DNA of 64,000 nt from Burkholderiales bacterium PBB3. GTDB lineage: Bacteria; Pseudomonadota; Gammaproteobacteria; Burkholderiales; Burkholderiaceae_C. The stretch's first letter is position 1. Every line of letters begins with the position of its first letter. Shown in pieces: positions 1-7,746 of this stretch. The stretch spans positions 1 through 64,000 of the forward strand of contig NKIK01000019.1 of assembly GCA_002256115.1 (NCBI GenBank), given 5' to 3'. Below the pieces are notes generated by a model. That model had not been told where the DNA came from, searched no databases, and saw only the letters and a program-made list of their open reading frames with translations. The position numbers were made by a program, and so were the translations under genes.

Positions 1-254
1 ACGCCTCAAACAAGGCCGAGCTGAACGGGAAAGCCGGAAAATCGCAGTCAGCGACCTCATATTGCATCGAAGAGGAGAAATTCAGGCTTTGCAACGGCCA
101 CGAATATTCTGCCGCGCAGACTCCTAGGCCGAATGTTTTACAGCCAGCTAAAAAGCGGCCTCTGAGGAGACTGGGCGGTAAAGCGTTTTGCTCCGTGTCC
201 CCCCCCGCGTTGCGGGCTCCTCCTTTACCTGCGCAGAACGCATTACCGCCCTGA
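1..254 (+). other. Left-edge region, possible 3' end of an unrecognised gene
   Basis: One forward frame is open from base 3 to a TGA at 252-254, so the C-terminus of a gene starting outside the window is possible. A second forward frame is open up to a TAG at 125-127. Neither translation resembles a family I recognise, and the last third of the longer frame simply reads through a hairpin repeat (173-251). I therefore do not assert a gene here; the stretch may be plain intergenic DNA. Confidence 0.2.
173..251 (+). repeat. Long hairpin repeat, copy a
   Basis: Outer arms 173-191 and 231-251 are near-complementary (GGGCGGTAA...TTTTGC against GCGCAGAACGCATTACCGCCC). Between them lies the family core: GTGTCCCCC, a small CCCGC/GCGGG stem, then TCCTCCTTTACCT. 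The same core occurs at 50510-50600, 50706-50805, 55178-55264 and 55329-55416 with different arms. Function unknown; it sits at the 3' end of the cobalamin adenosyltransferase gene, so it could also stop transcription. Confidence 0.75.
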
Positions 255-266
255 CTCCGGCGCTAG

Positions 267-848
267 CTACTCGCTGACGGCAGCGTTGGCCATCCGCTCA
301 CTTTTCCAATACACGTCGTCCCCCACCGTGCCATCCGTGCGGTAGCGATTCAGCACGCGGGACAGTACAAACATCAAGTCCGACAAGCGATTCAGATACT
401 GGCGTGGCGTGTCTTTCAGCGCCTCCTCGTTGCCCAGCGCCACCACCGCCCGCTCGGCCCGGCGCGCCACGGTGCGGCACACATGCGCCAAGGATGCGGC
501 CCGGGTACCCGCTGGCAGAATGAACTCTTGCAGGCGCGGCAGCGCTGCGTTGTGTTCTTCCAGCGCATCGTCCAGCGCAGCCACTGCCTCGGCCTTGAGC
601 AACTCGTAGCCAGGAATAGACAGCTCACCACCCAAGTTGAAAAGCTGATGCTGAATCTCGACCAGCAGCGTGCGCAGCGCGTCAGGCATGTCTTCGCACA
701 GCAGCACGCCGATGTGCGAGTTCAGCTCATCCACATCGCCCATGGCATGCACGCGCAAGCTGTTTTTAGAGACGCGGGTGTTGTCCCCCAGGCCAGTGGT
801 GCCGTTGTCCCCGGTGCGGGTGGCGATTTGGGTAAGGCGATTGCCCAT
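267..848 (-). CDS. Cob(I)alamin adenosyltransferase, PduO type
   Basis: 193 residues. The family transfers the adenosyl group of ATP to cob(I)alamin, giving coenzyme B12. The N-terminus carries the ATP-binding signature TRTGDNGTTGLGDN (residues 10-23) followed by DVDELNSHIG, and the C-terminal helices contain CRTVARRAER and LNRLSDLMFVLSR, all typical of the trimeric PduO class; length is normal. I chose the ATG at 848 because it starts directly at the conserved MGNRLTQIATRTGD; an in-frame upstream start at 908 would add 20 residues of no recognisable sequence. No cobalamin riboswitch or other B12 gene is visible nearby. A long hairpin repeat follows its stop codon. Confidence 0.92.
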   Translation of the reverse strand: MGNRLTQIATRTGDNGTTGLGDNTRVSKNSLRVHAMGDVDELNSHIGVLLCEDMPDALRTLLVEIQHQLFNLGGELSIPGYELLKAEAVAALDDALEEHNAALPRLQEFILPAGTRAASLAHVCRTVARRAERAVVALGNEEALKDTPRQYLNRLSDLMFVLSRVLNRYRTDGTVGDDVYWKSERMANAAVSE

Positions 849-1016
849 AGTGATGCTCCAAAAAATGCTGCGGTGAGCGGGCAAACGGGGCGCAACGCCA
901 TTGCGCAAGCTATGCGCCTTGACTCCGCTTGGTTATGCAGGCTATCGTAAACTGAGTCTACGTTTGGCGGCCCTCGCCAAGGTCTTTCAACCTCTATCAC
1001 CCAAATCCCCATCGCT

Positions 1017-2135
1017 ATGCAAACACGTGCCGCCGTCGCCTGGAAAGCAGGCCAACCTTTGACCATCGAAACCGTGGACCTGCAAGGCCCCAAATTTGGC
1101 GAGGTGCTGGTCGAGATCAAAGCCACCGGCATTTGCCACACCGACTACTACACCCTCAGCGGTGCCGACCCCGAAGGCATCTTCCCAGCCATCCTGGGCC
1201 ACGAAGGCGCGGGCATTGTGGTGGACGTAGGCCCCGGCGTGACCACGCTCAAAAAGGGCGACCACGTCATTCCGCTCTACACGCCCGAGTGCCGCACCTG
1301 CAAGTTTTGCCTCTCCCGCAAAACCAACCTGTGCCAGCTGATCCGTGGCACCCAGGGCAAGGGCCTCATGCCCGACGCCACCAGCCGCTTCAGCCTGAAT
1401 GGCGACCCCATCTTCCATTACATGGGCACATCCACCTTCAGCAACTACACCGTGGCGCCCGAAATCAGCCTGGCCAAGATTCGTGAAGATGCACCGTTCG
1501 ACAAGGTTTGCTACATCGGCTGCGGCGTGACCACCGGCATCGGCGCGGTTATCTTCACCGCCAAGGTGGAAGCCGGTGCCAACGCCGTGGTGTTTGGCCT
1601 GGGCGGCATTGGCCTGAACGTGATCCAGGGCCTGAAGATGGTAGGCGCCGACAAGATCATCGGCGTGGACCTGAACCCTGAACGCGAAGCCATGGCGCGC
1701 CAATTCGGCATGACGCACTTTTTGAACCCCAAGGACATCGAGGCCGCAGGCGGCAACATTGTGGACGCCATTGTGCAACTGACCGACGGCGGTGCCGACT
1801 ACAGCTTTGAGTGCATCGGCAACACCAAGGTCATGCGCCAGGCGCTGGAGTGCACGCACAAGGGCTGGGGCCGCAGCATCATCATCGGCGTAGCCGAGGC
1901 CGGTGCCGAAATCTCCACACGCCCGTTTCAGCTGGTCACCGGCCGCAAGTGGGAAGGCTCGGCCTTTGGCGGTGCACGCGGCCGCACCGATGTGCCCAAG
2001 ATCGTGGACTGGTACATGGAAGGCAAGATCAACATCGACAGCCTGATCACCCACACCATGCCGCTGGAAGACATCAACAAAGGCTTTGATTTGATGAAGC
2101 GTGGCGAATCCATCCGCGGTGTGGTTATTTATTAG
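1017..2135 (+). CDS. frmA: S-(hydroxymethyl)glutathione dehydrogenase / class III alcohol dehydrogenase
   Basis: 372 residues, full family length. It oxidises S-hydroxymethylglutathione (formaldehyde plus glutathione) to S-formylglutathione with NAD+. Catalytic zinc ligands are visible as C40 (GICHTD), H62 (GHEGAG) and C169 (YIGCGVTTG); the structural zinc cluster is C92, C95, C98 and C106; the nucleotide-binding loop is GLGGIG at 194-199. The next gene is S-formylglutathione hydrolase, the following step of the pathway, so the pair forms a formaldehyde detoxification unit. No frmR-like repressor gene lies beside it. Gene is also named adhC in some genomes. Confidence 0.95.
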   Translation: MQTRAAVAWKAGQPLTIETVDLQGPKFGEVLVEIKATGICHTDYYTLSGADPEGIFPAILGHEGAGIVVDVGPGVTTLKKGDHVIPLYTPECRTCKFCLSRKTNLCQLIRGTQGKGLMPDATSRFSLNGDPIFHYMGTSTFSNYTVAPEISLAKIREDAPFDKVCYIGCGVTTGIGAVIFTAKVEAGANAVVFGLGGIGLNVIQGLKMVGADKIIGVDLNPEREAMARQFGMTHFLNPKDIEAAGGNIVDAIVQLTDGGADYSFECIGNTKVMRQALECTHKGWGRSIIIGVAEAGAEISTRPFQLVTGRKWEGSAFGGARGRTDVPKIVDWYMEGKINIDSLITHTMPLEDINKGFDLMKRGESIRGVVIY

Positions 2136-2137
2136 TC

Positions 2138-2192
2138 AAATGTGCCTTTCAGGCCGTGGATAGTGCGGGAGCAGCTTCCCTTTTGATAGCAA
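2138..2192 (-). repeat. Dispersed repeat family 1, copy 1 (reverse orientation)
   Basis: Core at 2154-2180 is the reverse complement of the 26-bp core that starts AGGAGCTGCTCCCGC and ends TATCCACGG, here with a small change near its start. It sits between frmA and the hydrolase gene inside a probable operon. It is the only one of eleven copies in this orientation. Confidence 0.85.
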
Positions 2193-2196
2193 AGAT

Positions 2197-3054
2197 ATGC
2201 CAACAACACCCTTTGAAACTCTCAGCGAACACGCCTGTTTTGGCGGCGTGCAGCGTTTTTATCGGCACGCCTCCAGCACCATTGGCTTGCCAATGCGGTT
2301 CTCGGTGTTTCTGCCGGCCCAGGCCGCGCAGGGCCCGGTGCCTGCACTGGTTTACTTGGCGGGCCTGACCTGTAATGAAGAGACCTTCATGACCAAGGCC
2401 GGTGCCCAGCGCTATGCCGCCGAACACGGCCTGGCCCTGATTGCACCCGACACCAGCCCGCGCGGCGCAGATATTCCTGGCGAGGCCGATGCCTGGGACT
2501 TTGGCCTGGCCGCAGGCTTTTACATCGATGCCACCCAGGCACCCTGGGCGACGCACTACCGCATGGAAAGCTACTTGGTGCAAGAGCTGCTGCCTACACT
2601 TCTTGAGCATTTGCCGCTGGACGGTGCGCGCTTAGGTATCACCGGCCACTCCATGGGCGGTCACGGAGCGCTAACACTGGCGCTTAAATACACCGACCTG
2701 TTTCGCTCCGTGTCGGCGTTTGCGCCGATTTGCGCGCCCACGCAGTGCCCCTGGGGGCAGAAGGCTTTCACCGGCTACCTGGGTGCAGACACCACCACCT
2801 GGCAAGGCCACGATGCCAGCGCGCTGATGGCGCGCCAAAGCGCTGCGCCCTACCCCCAAGGCATCTTGATCGATCAGGGCTTGGCCGACAAATTTTTGGC
2901 CGAGCAACTGCACCCCCATCTGCTGGAGGCGGCCTGTGCCCAGATTGGCCAGCCGCTCACCCTGCGCCGCCATGCGGGCTATGACCACGGCTACTACTTT
3001 GTGTCGACCTTCATGGCCGACCATGTGGCACACCACGCAGCGGCGCTGCGCTGA
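2197..3054 (+). CDS. fghA: S-formylglutathione hydrolase
   Basis: 285 residues, esterase D family, alpha/beta hydrolase fold. It hydrolyses S-formylglutathione to formate and glutathione. The nucleophile elbow is GHSMGG with S152; the acid and base of the triad are likely D231 (IDQGLADKF) and H264 (GYDHGYYF). The conserved LTCNEETFMTKAG stretch near residue 57 is typical of the family. It lies 61 bp after the dehydrogenase gene, the gap being filled by a dispersed repeat, and is probably co-transcribed with it. Also called frmB in some genomes. Confidence 0.95.
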   Translation: MPTTPFETLSEHACFGGVQRFYRHASSTIGLPMRFSVFLPAQAAQGPVPALVYLAGLTCNEETFMTKAGAQRYAAEHGLALIAPDTSPRGADIPGEADAWDFGLAAGFYIDATQAPWATHYRMESYLVQELLPTLLEHLPLDGARLGITGHSMGGHGALTLALKYTDLFRSVSAFAPICAPTQCPWGQKAFTGYLGADTTTWQGHDASALMARQSAAPYPQGILIDQGLADKFLAEQLHPHLLEAACAQIGQPLTLRRHAGYDHGYYFVSTFMADHVAHHAAALR

Positions 3055-3066
3055 ACAGGACACGCC

Positions 3067-4485
3067 ATGCAAGCCACCACCTATACCCCATTGCCAACCT
3101 CCCAGCCGCGCCCCATGCCCGATGCGCTCAAACTGGCCTTGCAAGAAGCCTTTGGCGACCAGTTTTCTACGGCGCTGGTGGTGCGCGAGCAGCATGGCCG
3201 CGACGAATCGGCCTTTGACATTGCGCCACCCGCCGCCGTGGTGTTTGCGCAGAGCACGCAGGATGTGAGCGATGCCGTGAAGCTGGCTGCGCAGTACCGC
3301 GTGCCGGTCATTCCCTTTGGCGTGGGTTCCTCGCTAGAGGGCCACCTGCTCGCCGTACAAGGCGGCATCAGCCTCGATGTGAGCCGTATGAACGCGGTGC
3401 TCTCCATCAACGCCGAAGACCTGACCGTGACCGTGCAGCCCGGTGTGACGCGCAAGCAGCTCAATGACGAGATCAAATCCACCGGCCTGTTCTTCCCCAT
3501 TGACCCCGGAGCCGACGCCACGATTGGCGGCATGAGCGCCACGCGCGCCAGCGGCACGAATGCCGTGCGCTACGGCACCATGCGCGAGAACGTGCTGGCG
3601 CTGGAAGTGGTGACGGCCAGCGGCGAAGTGATTCGCACCGGCACGCGCGCCAAGAAATCATCGGCGGGCTACGACCTAACGCGACTGCTGGTGGGCAGCG
3701 AAGGCACGTTGGGCGTGATCACCGAAGTCACGGTCAAACTCTACCCCTTGCCCGAGGCCGTGATGGCTGCCACCTGCTCATTCAACAGCCTGGCCGATGC
3801 GGTCAACACCACCATCCAAATCATCCAACTGGGCGTGCCGATTGCGCGCTGCGAGCTGCTAGACGACAACACCGTGCGCATGGTCAATGCCCACTCCAAG
3901 CTCAGCTTGCCCGAAAGCGCCATGCTGCTCATGGAGTTTCATGGTTCGCCCGACAGCGTAAAAGAGCAAGTGCAGACCGTGCAAGAGATTGCCAATGACC
4001 ACGGCGGCCAAACCTTTGAGTGGGCCGAGACGCCCGAAGAGCGCACCCGCCTGTGGACCGCGCGGCACAACGCCTACTTTGCCGGTGTGCAATCGCGCCC
4101 CGGCTGCAAAGCCATCACCACCGATGCCTGCGTGCCCATATCGCACTTGGCCGACGCGCTGCTGGACAGCGTGACCGAGGCCCAAGGGGCCGGCCTGCCC
4201 TACTTTTTGGTGGGCCACGTGGGCGATGGCAACTTCCACATGGGCTATTTGATCGACCCGGCCCAACCCGAAGAACGCGCGCTGGCCGAGAAGCTCAACC
4301 ACCAGCTGGTGGCGCGCGCCCTGCGCTTGGGCGGCACCTGCACCGGCGAGCACGGTGTAGGCCTGCACAAGATGGATTTTTTGGTGAGCGAAACCGGCAC
4401 GGGCGCGGTGAACATGATGCGCAGCATCAAGCACGCGCTGGACCCGCACAACATCATGAATCCGGGCAAGATTTTTTCTTGGTAG
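3067..4485 (+). CDS. FAD-linked oxidase, D-lactate/glycolate dehydrogenase (GlcD/Dld) type
   Basis: 472 residues. It has an N-terminal FAD-binding PCMH domain, with PVIPFGVGSSLEGH around residue 80 and the GADATIGGM loop around residue 155. A C-terminal FAD-oxidase domain follows, with VGHVGDGNFHMGYL near residue 384 and CTGEHGVG near residue 425. These enzymes oxidise D-2-hydroxy acids such as D-lactate or glycolate and pass electrons to the membrane. The gene starts 12 bp after the S-formylglutathione hydrolase stop, suggesting co-transcription, but GlcE/GlcF-like partners are absent, which argues for a stand-alone D-lactate dehydrogenase-like enzyme. The exact substrate cannot be told from sequence. 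Confidence 0.88.
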   Translation: MQATTYTPLPTSQPRPMPDALKLALQEAFGDQFSTALVVREQHGRDESAFDIAPPAAVVFAQSTQDVSDAVKLAAQYRVPVIPFGVGSSLEGHLLAVQGGISLDVSRMNAVLSINAEDLTVTVQPGVTRKQLNDEIKSTGLFFPIDPGADATIGGMSATRASGTNAVRYGTMRENVLALEVVTASGEVIRTGTRAKKSSAGYDLTRLLVGSEGTLGVITEVTVKLYPLPEAVMAATCSFNSLADAVNTTIQIIQLGVPIARCELLDDNTVRMVNAHSKLSLPESAMLLMEFHGSPDSVKEQVQTVQEIANDHGGQTFEWAETPEERTRLWTARHNAYFAGVQSRPGCKAITTDACVPISHLADALLDSVTEAQGAGLPYFLVGHVGDGNFHMGYLIDPAQPEERALAEKLNHQLVARALRLGGTCTGEHGVGLHKMDFLVSETGTGAVNMMRSIKHALDPHNIMNPGKIFSW

Positions 4486-4490
4486 TGCGG

Positions 4491-4958
4491 CTACTTTGTA
4501 CAGCGCACAAAGACCCACATCGGGTCTTTAAGCAAGGGCTCGTCACGCGCACCCTGGCGACCTGAATACCAATTACTGACGCCCAACCCTGCGACAAAAA
4601 GCCAGGCACCATGCGGCGCGTCCAGCGCACGCAGCTTGGCATCAAAGGCCACCACGCTATGGTTGTATTTGTCCTCACCTGTGGGGTCAACGAGTTCAAA
4701 GGCTCCGTAACCCAAGCCGTGGGAAAGCTCCCACTGCGAAATGACGCCTTTTTTGGCATGCCGCACAGTCACGCGGGCCAGCGTGCTGGCCAGGTCGGGC
4801 GACTCTGCGGACTTGGAGAACTCCAGGGTGAAGCCGCCTTGACCCGCATCGCGGTAAACGGCACGGTCTAGCGGGCAATCGGCCAGCGCCAGCGCGGGTG
4901 CCAACACCATGGCCGCGGAAACCAGCCCGGCGACGAAACAGCGTTGTTTGCAAACCAT
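4491..4958 (-). CDS. Exported protein of unknown function
   Basis: 155 residues. I place the start at 4958, where TAAGGGAG lies just upstream and a clear signal peptide follows (VCKQR, then a hydrophobic stretch ending ALALA, cleavage near residue 26). The mature part has two cysteines (after cleavage and near the C-terminus) and no motif I recognise. It is convergent with the FAD oxidase, the stop codons being 5 bp apart, and divergent from the decarboxylase gene at 5081. Likely periplasmic; function unknown. Confidence 0.7.
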   Translation of the reverse strand: MVCKQRCFVAGLVSAAMVLAPALALADCPLDRAVYRDAGQGGFTLEFSKSAESPDLASTLARVTVRHAKKGVISQWELSHGLGYGAFELVDPTGEDKYNHSVVAFDAKLRALDAPHGAWLFVAGLGVSNWYSGRQGARDEPLLKDPMWVFVRCTK

Positions 4959-5080
4959 AAAAACTCCCTTATTTTTGTTTGTGGTGCAGCAAGCTGCGGT
5001 GTGCCTGAAGTTTCGCACGCCAACGCTTGCAGTCCAGATAGACTGTTGCCAACTTCCGCCAGACCCCTTGAAAAACCCGA

Positions 5081-6268
5081 ATGATGATGGAAAAAAGTGT
5101 TTGGAAATCTACCTTGCAACTTGCGACCCATCGGCAAAGCGGGGGTGAGGCCGTGCCCATTTTCTGCTTGTATCCACAAGCACTAAGTCAGCAGACGCGA
5201 CGGATCAAGGCGCACCTGCCCAACCCCTTCTATGCAGTAAAGGCCAATACGCTGTCGTCGGTGTTGGACTGCATCGTCGCTGAGGGGGTCCACCATTTTG
5301 ACGTGGCATCCATGCTAGAACTTCATACCGTCTTAAAAGCCGACAAGGCGGCCGTGTGTGCCTTTATGAATCCGGTCAAGAGCGAAACTGACATTGGTGA
5401 CGCCTACAAACTTGGTGTGCGCAGTTTTGCAATCGACAGTCTGGATGAGCTCGAAAAAACACTTCGCGCAACCGAAGGTGGTGCCGGATGTACCCTGATC
5501 GTGCGGATGGCGCTAGCTCCGAAGCAATCAGAGTACGACATGACAGGCAAATTTGGAGCAAGCCAGGCGGAGGCCATTGTGTTGCTGCAACGGATCGCCG
5601 CAATGGGAATCCCTGGCGGGCTGACGTTTCATGTCGGTAGCCAATGTGAACACCCAGCGTCTTTTGTTGAAGCAATGGAGGAAGCGGCCCAGGTCGCAAG
5701 GCTTGCAGGCGCAGCTTTGGCCGTGCTGGACGTCGGTGGCGGCTTTCCGGCTGGCTACCGGGGGATAGAACCACCATTGGCACTATTCGGACAGGTCATT
5801 GCCGAAACCTTTGCAAGACTGAGCTCTGCCTTTGGCCCTGATTGCACGCTTCAGTGTGAGCCGGGGCGATCGCTGGTGGCGGAGGCGGGTTCGGCACTCG
5901 TGCGGGTACAGCTACGCCGAGGCAACACTTTGTTTTTGAACGACGGGCTGCACGGGCTGCTCTCCGATTTGCGCTGGCTGCCCCGCTTCCATCCGGTCCG
6001 ACGGGTGAGCGAAGCAGAGTTCGAGTCCCAACAAGGGCCTTTGACAGGATTTTCTTTGGCAGGCCCTACCTGTGACTCTGGGGACTACATGCGTGGCCCT
6101 TACTTTTTGCCACACGATGTGGATGCGGGGGACTGGATTGAGATAGGGTTTCTCGGTGCCTATTGTTTGGAGTTAGTGACACCATTCAATGGCTTCGGTA
6201 ACTATGATATCGAGACGATTGAAGGTGTTCCCAGCTGGCACAGTGCCGGCACTAATCCTGTGAATTGA
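5081..6268 (+). CDS. PLP-dependent amino-acid decarboxylase, ornithine/diaminopimelate decarboxylase fold
   Basis: 395 residues, fold type III PLP enzyme (TIM barrel plus beta domain). The Schiff-base lysine is K54 in FYAVKAN. Other cofactor residues are H184 in FHVGSQ, the phosphate loop DVGGGFP at 217-223 and CEPGR at 259-263. The second active-site loop is GPTCDSGDYM (C331, D332) and the C-terminal motif is GAYCLELVTPFNGF. The layout is closer to ornithine decarboxylase than to diaminopimelate decarboxylase, so decarboxylation of a basic amino acid to a polyamine is likely but not proven. It opens a co-directional run ending about 20.2 kb and is followed 9 bp later by a SET-domain gene. 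The start could be any of three consecutive ATG codons. Confidence 0.85.
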   Translation: MMMEKSVWKSTLQLATHRQSGGEAVPIFCLYPQALSQQTRRIKAHLPNPFYAVKANTLSSVLDCIVAEGVHHFDVASMLELHTVLKADKAAVCAFMNPVKSETDIGDAYKLGVRSFAIDSLDELEKTLRATEGGAGCTLIVRMALAPKQSEYDMTGKFGASQAEAIVLLQRIAAMGIPGGLTFHVGSQCEHPASFVEAMEEAAQVARLAGAALAVLDVGGGFPAGYRGIEPPLALFGQVIAETFARLSSAFGPDCTLQCEPGRSLVAEAGSALVRVQLRRGNTLFLNDGLHGLLSDLRWLPRFHPVRRVSEAEFESQQGPLTGFSLAGPTCDSGDYMRGPYFLPHDVDAGDWIEIGFLGAYCLELVTPFNGFGNYDIETIEGVPSWHSAGTNPVN

Positions 6269-6277
6269 AAGTTAAGC

Positions 6278-6721
6278 ATGCGTCTGAAGATCATCGATGA
6301 GCCCTTTGGTCAGGGCCTGAAAACATTGCAAGCTATTGCCAAGGATGCCATCGCAATCGAACTCAAAGGGAAATGGGTTGAGGCTCCAAGCAAGTACACC
6401 CTGCAACTCGGCGTGGACAAGCACCTAGAGCCAAGCGATCAACTATGGGCCATGATCAATCACTCCTGTGACCCCAATTTGTGGGTGGACGCGCAATCCC
6501 TCGCCATGGTGGCAAAACGAGATATCGCCGCAGGGGAGGCCTTGACCTTCAACTATCTGACAACCGAATGGGATATGGCAGAGCCATTTAGTTGCCAATG
6601 CGGCACAAAACATTGTTTCGGCAATATTTCAGGCGCACGCTACCTTGAGATACCCCAACGCAATGAATGCTCTTCATGGATTTTTGGCAACGCGCAAGCG
6701 GCATTGGAGGAGTTGAAGTGA
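6278..6721 (+). CDS. SET-domain protein, putative lysine methyltransferase
   Basis: 147 residues. The SET core is visible: the pseudoknot motif NHSCDPN at 61-67, AGEALTFNY at 85-93 with the catalytic-type tyrosine Y93, and a post-SET cysteine cluster C106, C108 and C113 (CQCGTKHC) near FGNISGARY. The N-terminal GQGLKT matches the G-x-G S-adenosylmethionine loop. Short SET proteins of this kind occur sporadically in bacteria and methylate protein lysines. The gene begins 9 bp after the decarboxylase and its stop codon overlaps the GTG start of the ion-channel gene (GTGA), implying translational coupling. The target is unknown; a neighbour in the operon is conceivable but unproven. Confidence 0.85.
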   Translation: MRLKIIDEPFGQGLKTLQAIAKDAIAIELKGKWVEAPSKYTLQLGVDKHLEPSDQLWAMINHSCDPNLWVDAQSLAMVAKRDIAAGEALTFNYLTTEWDMAEPFSCQCGTKHCFGNISGARYLEIPQRNECSSWIFGNAQAALEELK

Positions 6722-7737
6722 CGCAATATGACATGGTTAGCGACCACAGAATCAGGGTACCCATCGCGACATCTATCAGGCACCGATGGGTACTTTTGTT
6801 TGCGGTGTTTTGCAGCTTTTTTGCATTGCTTACACCTAATGCTCACGCTGCGGCACCAGCCGCCAATACCGTTGACGTTGGCGTTTATTTGAATAATATT
6901 CCGGCCGTCAGCCTGAAAGAGAAAAAGTTTCAGGTGGATTTCAACATCTGGTTTCGTTGGCAAGACGACAAACTCAATCCGATGGAGTCGTTCAAGATAT
7001 TCAATGGCTATGTGGATGCCAAAGATGGATTGATTAAGAAGAAGATCGGTAATGTCAATTACGCCATGCAACGGGTACAAGCCACGATCTTCAGGAATTT
7101 CGATGTGGAGCGCTATCCGCTGGACAACCATCTGCTGAAGATTCAGATTGAAGACTACAACCCGGAGGGGGCTCAGACCACGTTTGTTGCAGACATAGAA
7201 AACACGAATGTCAGCCCCAAAATTACGGTGCCTGGCTGGACCGTCGGTAAGTTCGAGAGTTACGCTTCAACAACGAGCTACAACACCAATTACGGAGACT
7301 CCTCTGTGGCCAAGGATACCGAGACAAAGTTGCCTCGCTACACCTTCGCAGTCGAATTGAAGCGTGCTGGTTTTGGGTATTTCTTCAAGTACTTCTCGAT
7401 ACTTTTACTGGCGGCGACACTGACTTTCGTCGCATTCCGAATTTCCCCAGAACTGATCGACACCCGTTTCTGGTTGATTACGACCAGCTTTTTCTTGGCG
7501 GTGATTACCGGCTCGTCCCTTGAAGCCAACCTGCCTCAATCCGAGTCGTTTGGCCTGGGCGACATGCTCTACAACCTGACCATGCTCTGTATTCTGGTCT
7601 CAACGGTGGTGATGATTTATCACCACCGGATGTTTGTTGTAGACCCTGAAAGAACTCTCAGGCTGTCACGGCTGTGGGCTTGGGGCTTACCGCTGGTGTA
7701 TTTGGCAGCCGTAGTTTTTGTAGTCTTCAAAGGCTAG
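6718..7737 (+). CDS. Prokaryotic pentameric ligand-gated ion channel (ELIC/GLIC-like)
   Basis: 339 residues from a GTG start at 6718, preceded by GGAGG and overlapping the SET stop. A signal sequence (about 22-44) precedes an extracellular beta-sandwich (about 50-215) with VDVGVYLNNI and FNIWFRWQDD. The Pro-loop equivalent of the Cys-loop is FDVERYPLDN at 128-137, without cysteines as usual in bacteria. Four membrane segments follow: M1 about 219-240, M2 about 248-270 ending in the NLP M2-M3 loop, M3 about 280-301, M4 about 319-337. Known relatives form pentameric cation channels gated by protons or primary amines. The upstream decarboxylase might supply the ligand. An ATG at 6733 is an alternative start. 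Confidence 0.85.
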   Translation: MTQYDMVSDHRIRVPIATSIRHRWVLLFAVFCSFFALLTPNAHAAAPAANTVDVGVYLNNIPAVSLKEKKFQVDFNIWFRWQDDKLNPMESFKIFNGYVDAKDGLIKKKIGNVNYAMQRVQATIFRNFDVERYPLDNHLLKIQIEDYNPEGAQTTFVADIENTNVSPKITVPGWTVGKFESYASTTSYNTNYGDSSVAKDTETKLPRYTFAVELKRAGFGYFFKYFSILLLAATLTFVAFRISPELIDTRFWLITTSFFLAVITGSSLEANLPQSESFGLGDMLYNLTMLCILVSTVVMIYHHRMFVVDPERTLRLSRLWAWGLPLVYLAAVVFVVFKG

Positions 7738-7746
7738 TTTAGAGAC

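Noticed and set aside
173-251. Family 2 hairpins as integron attC sites
   Set aside because: They are imperfect palindromes with variable stems, but the core GTGTCCCCC/TCCTCC does not match the attC R' and R'' boxes (GTTRRRY), and no integrase is in the window.
987-2054. Long reverse-strand reading frame opposite frmA
   Set aside because: Antisense shadow of a well-conserved dehydrogenase; its translation is His/Ala/Gly-rich without motifs.
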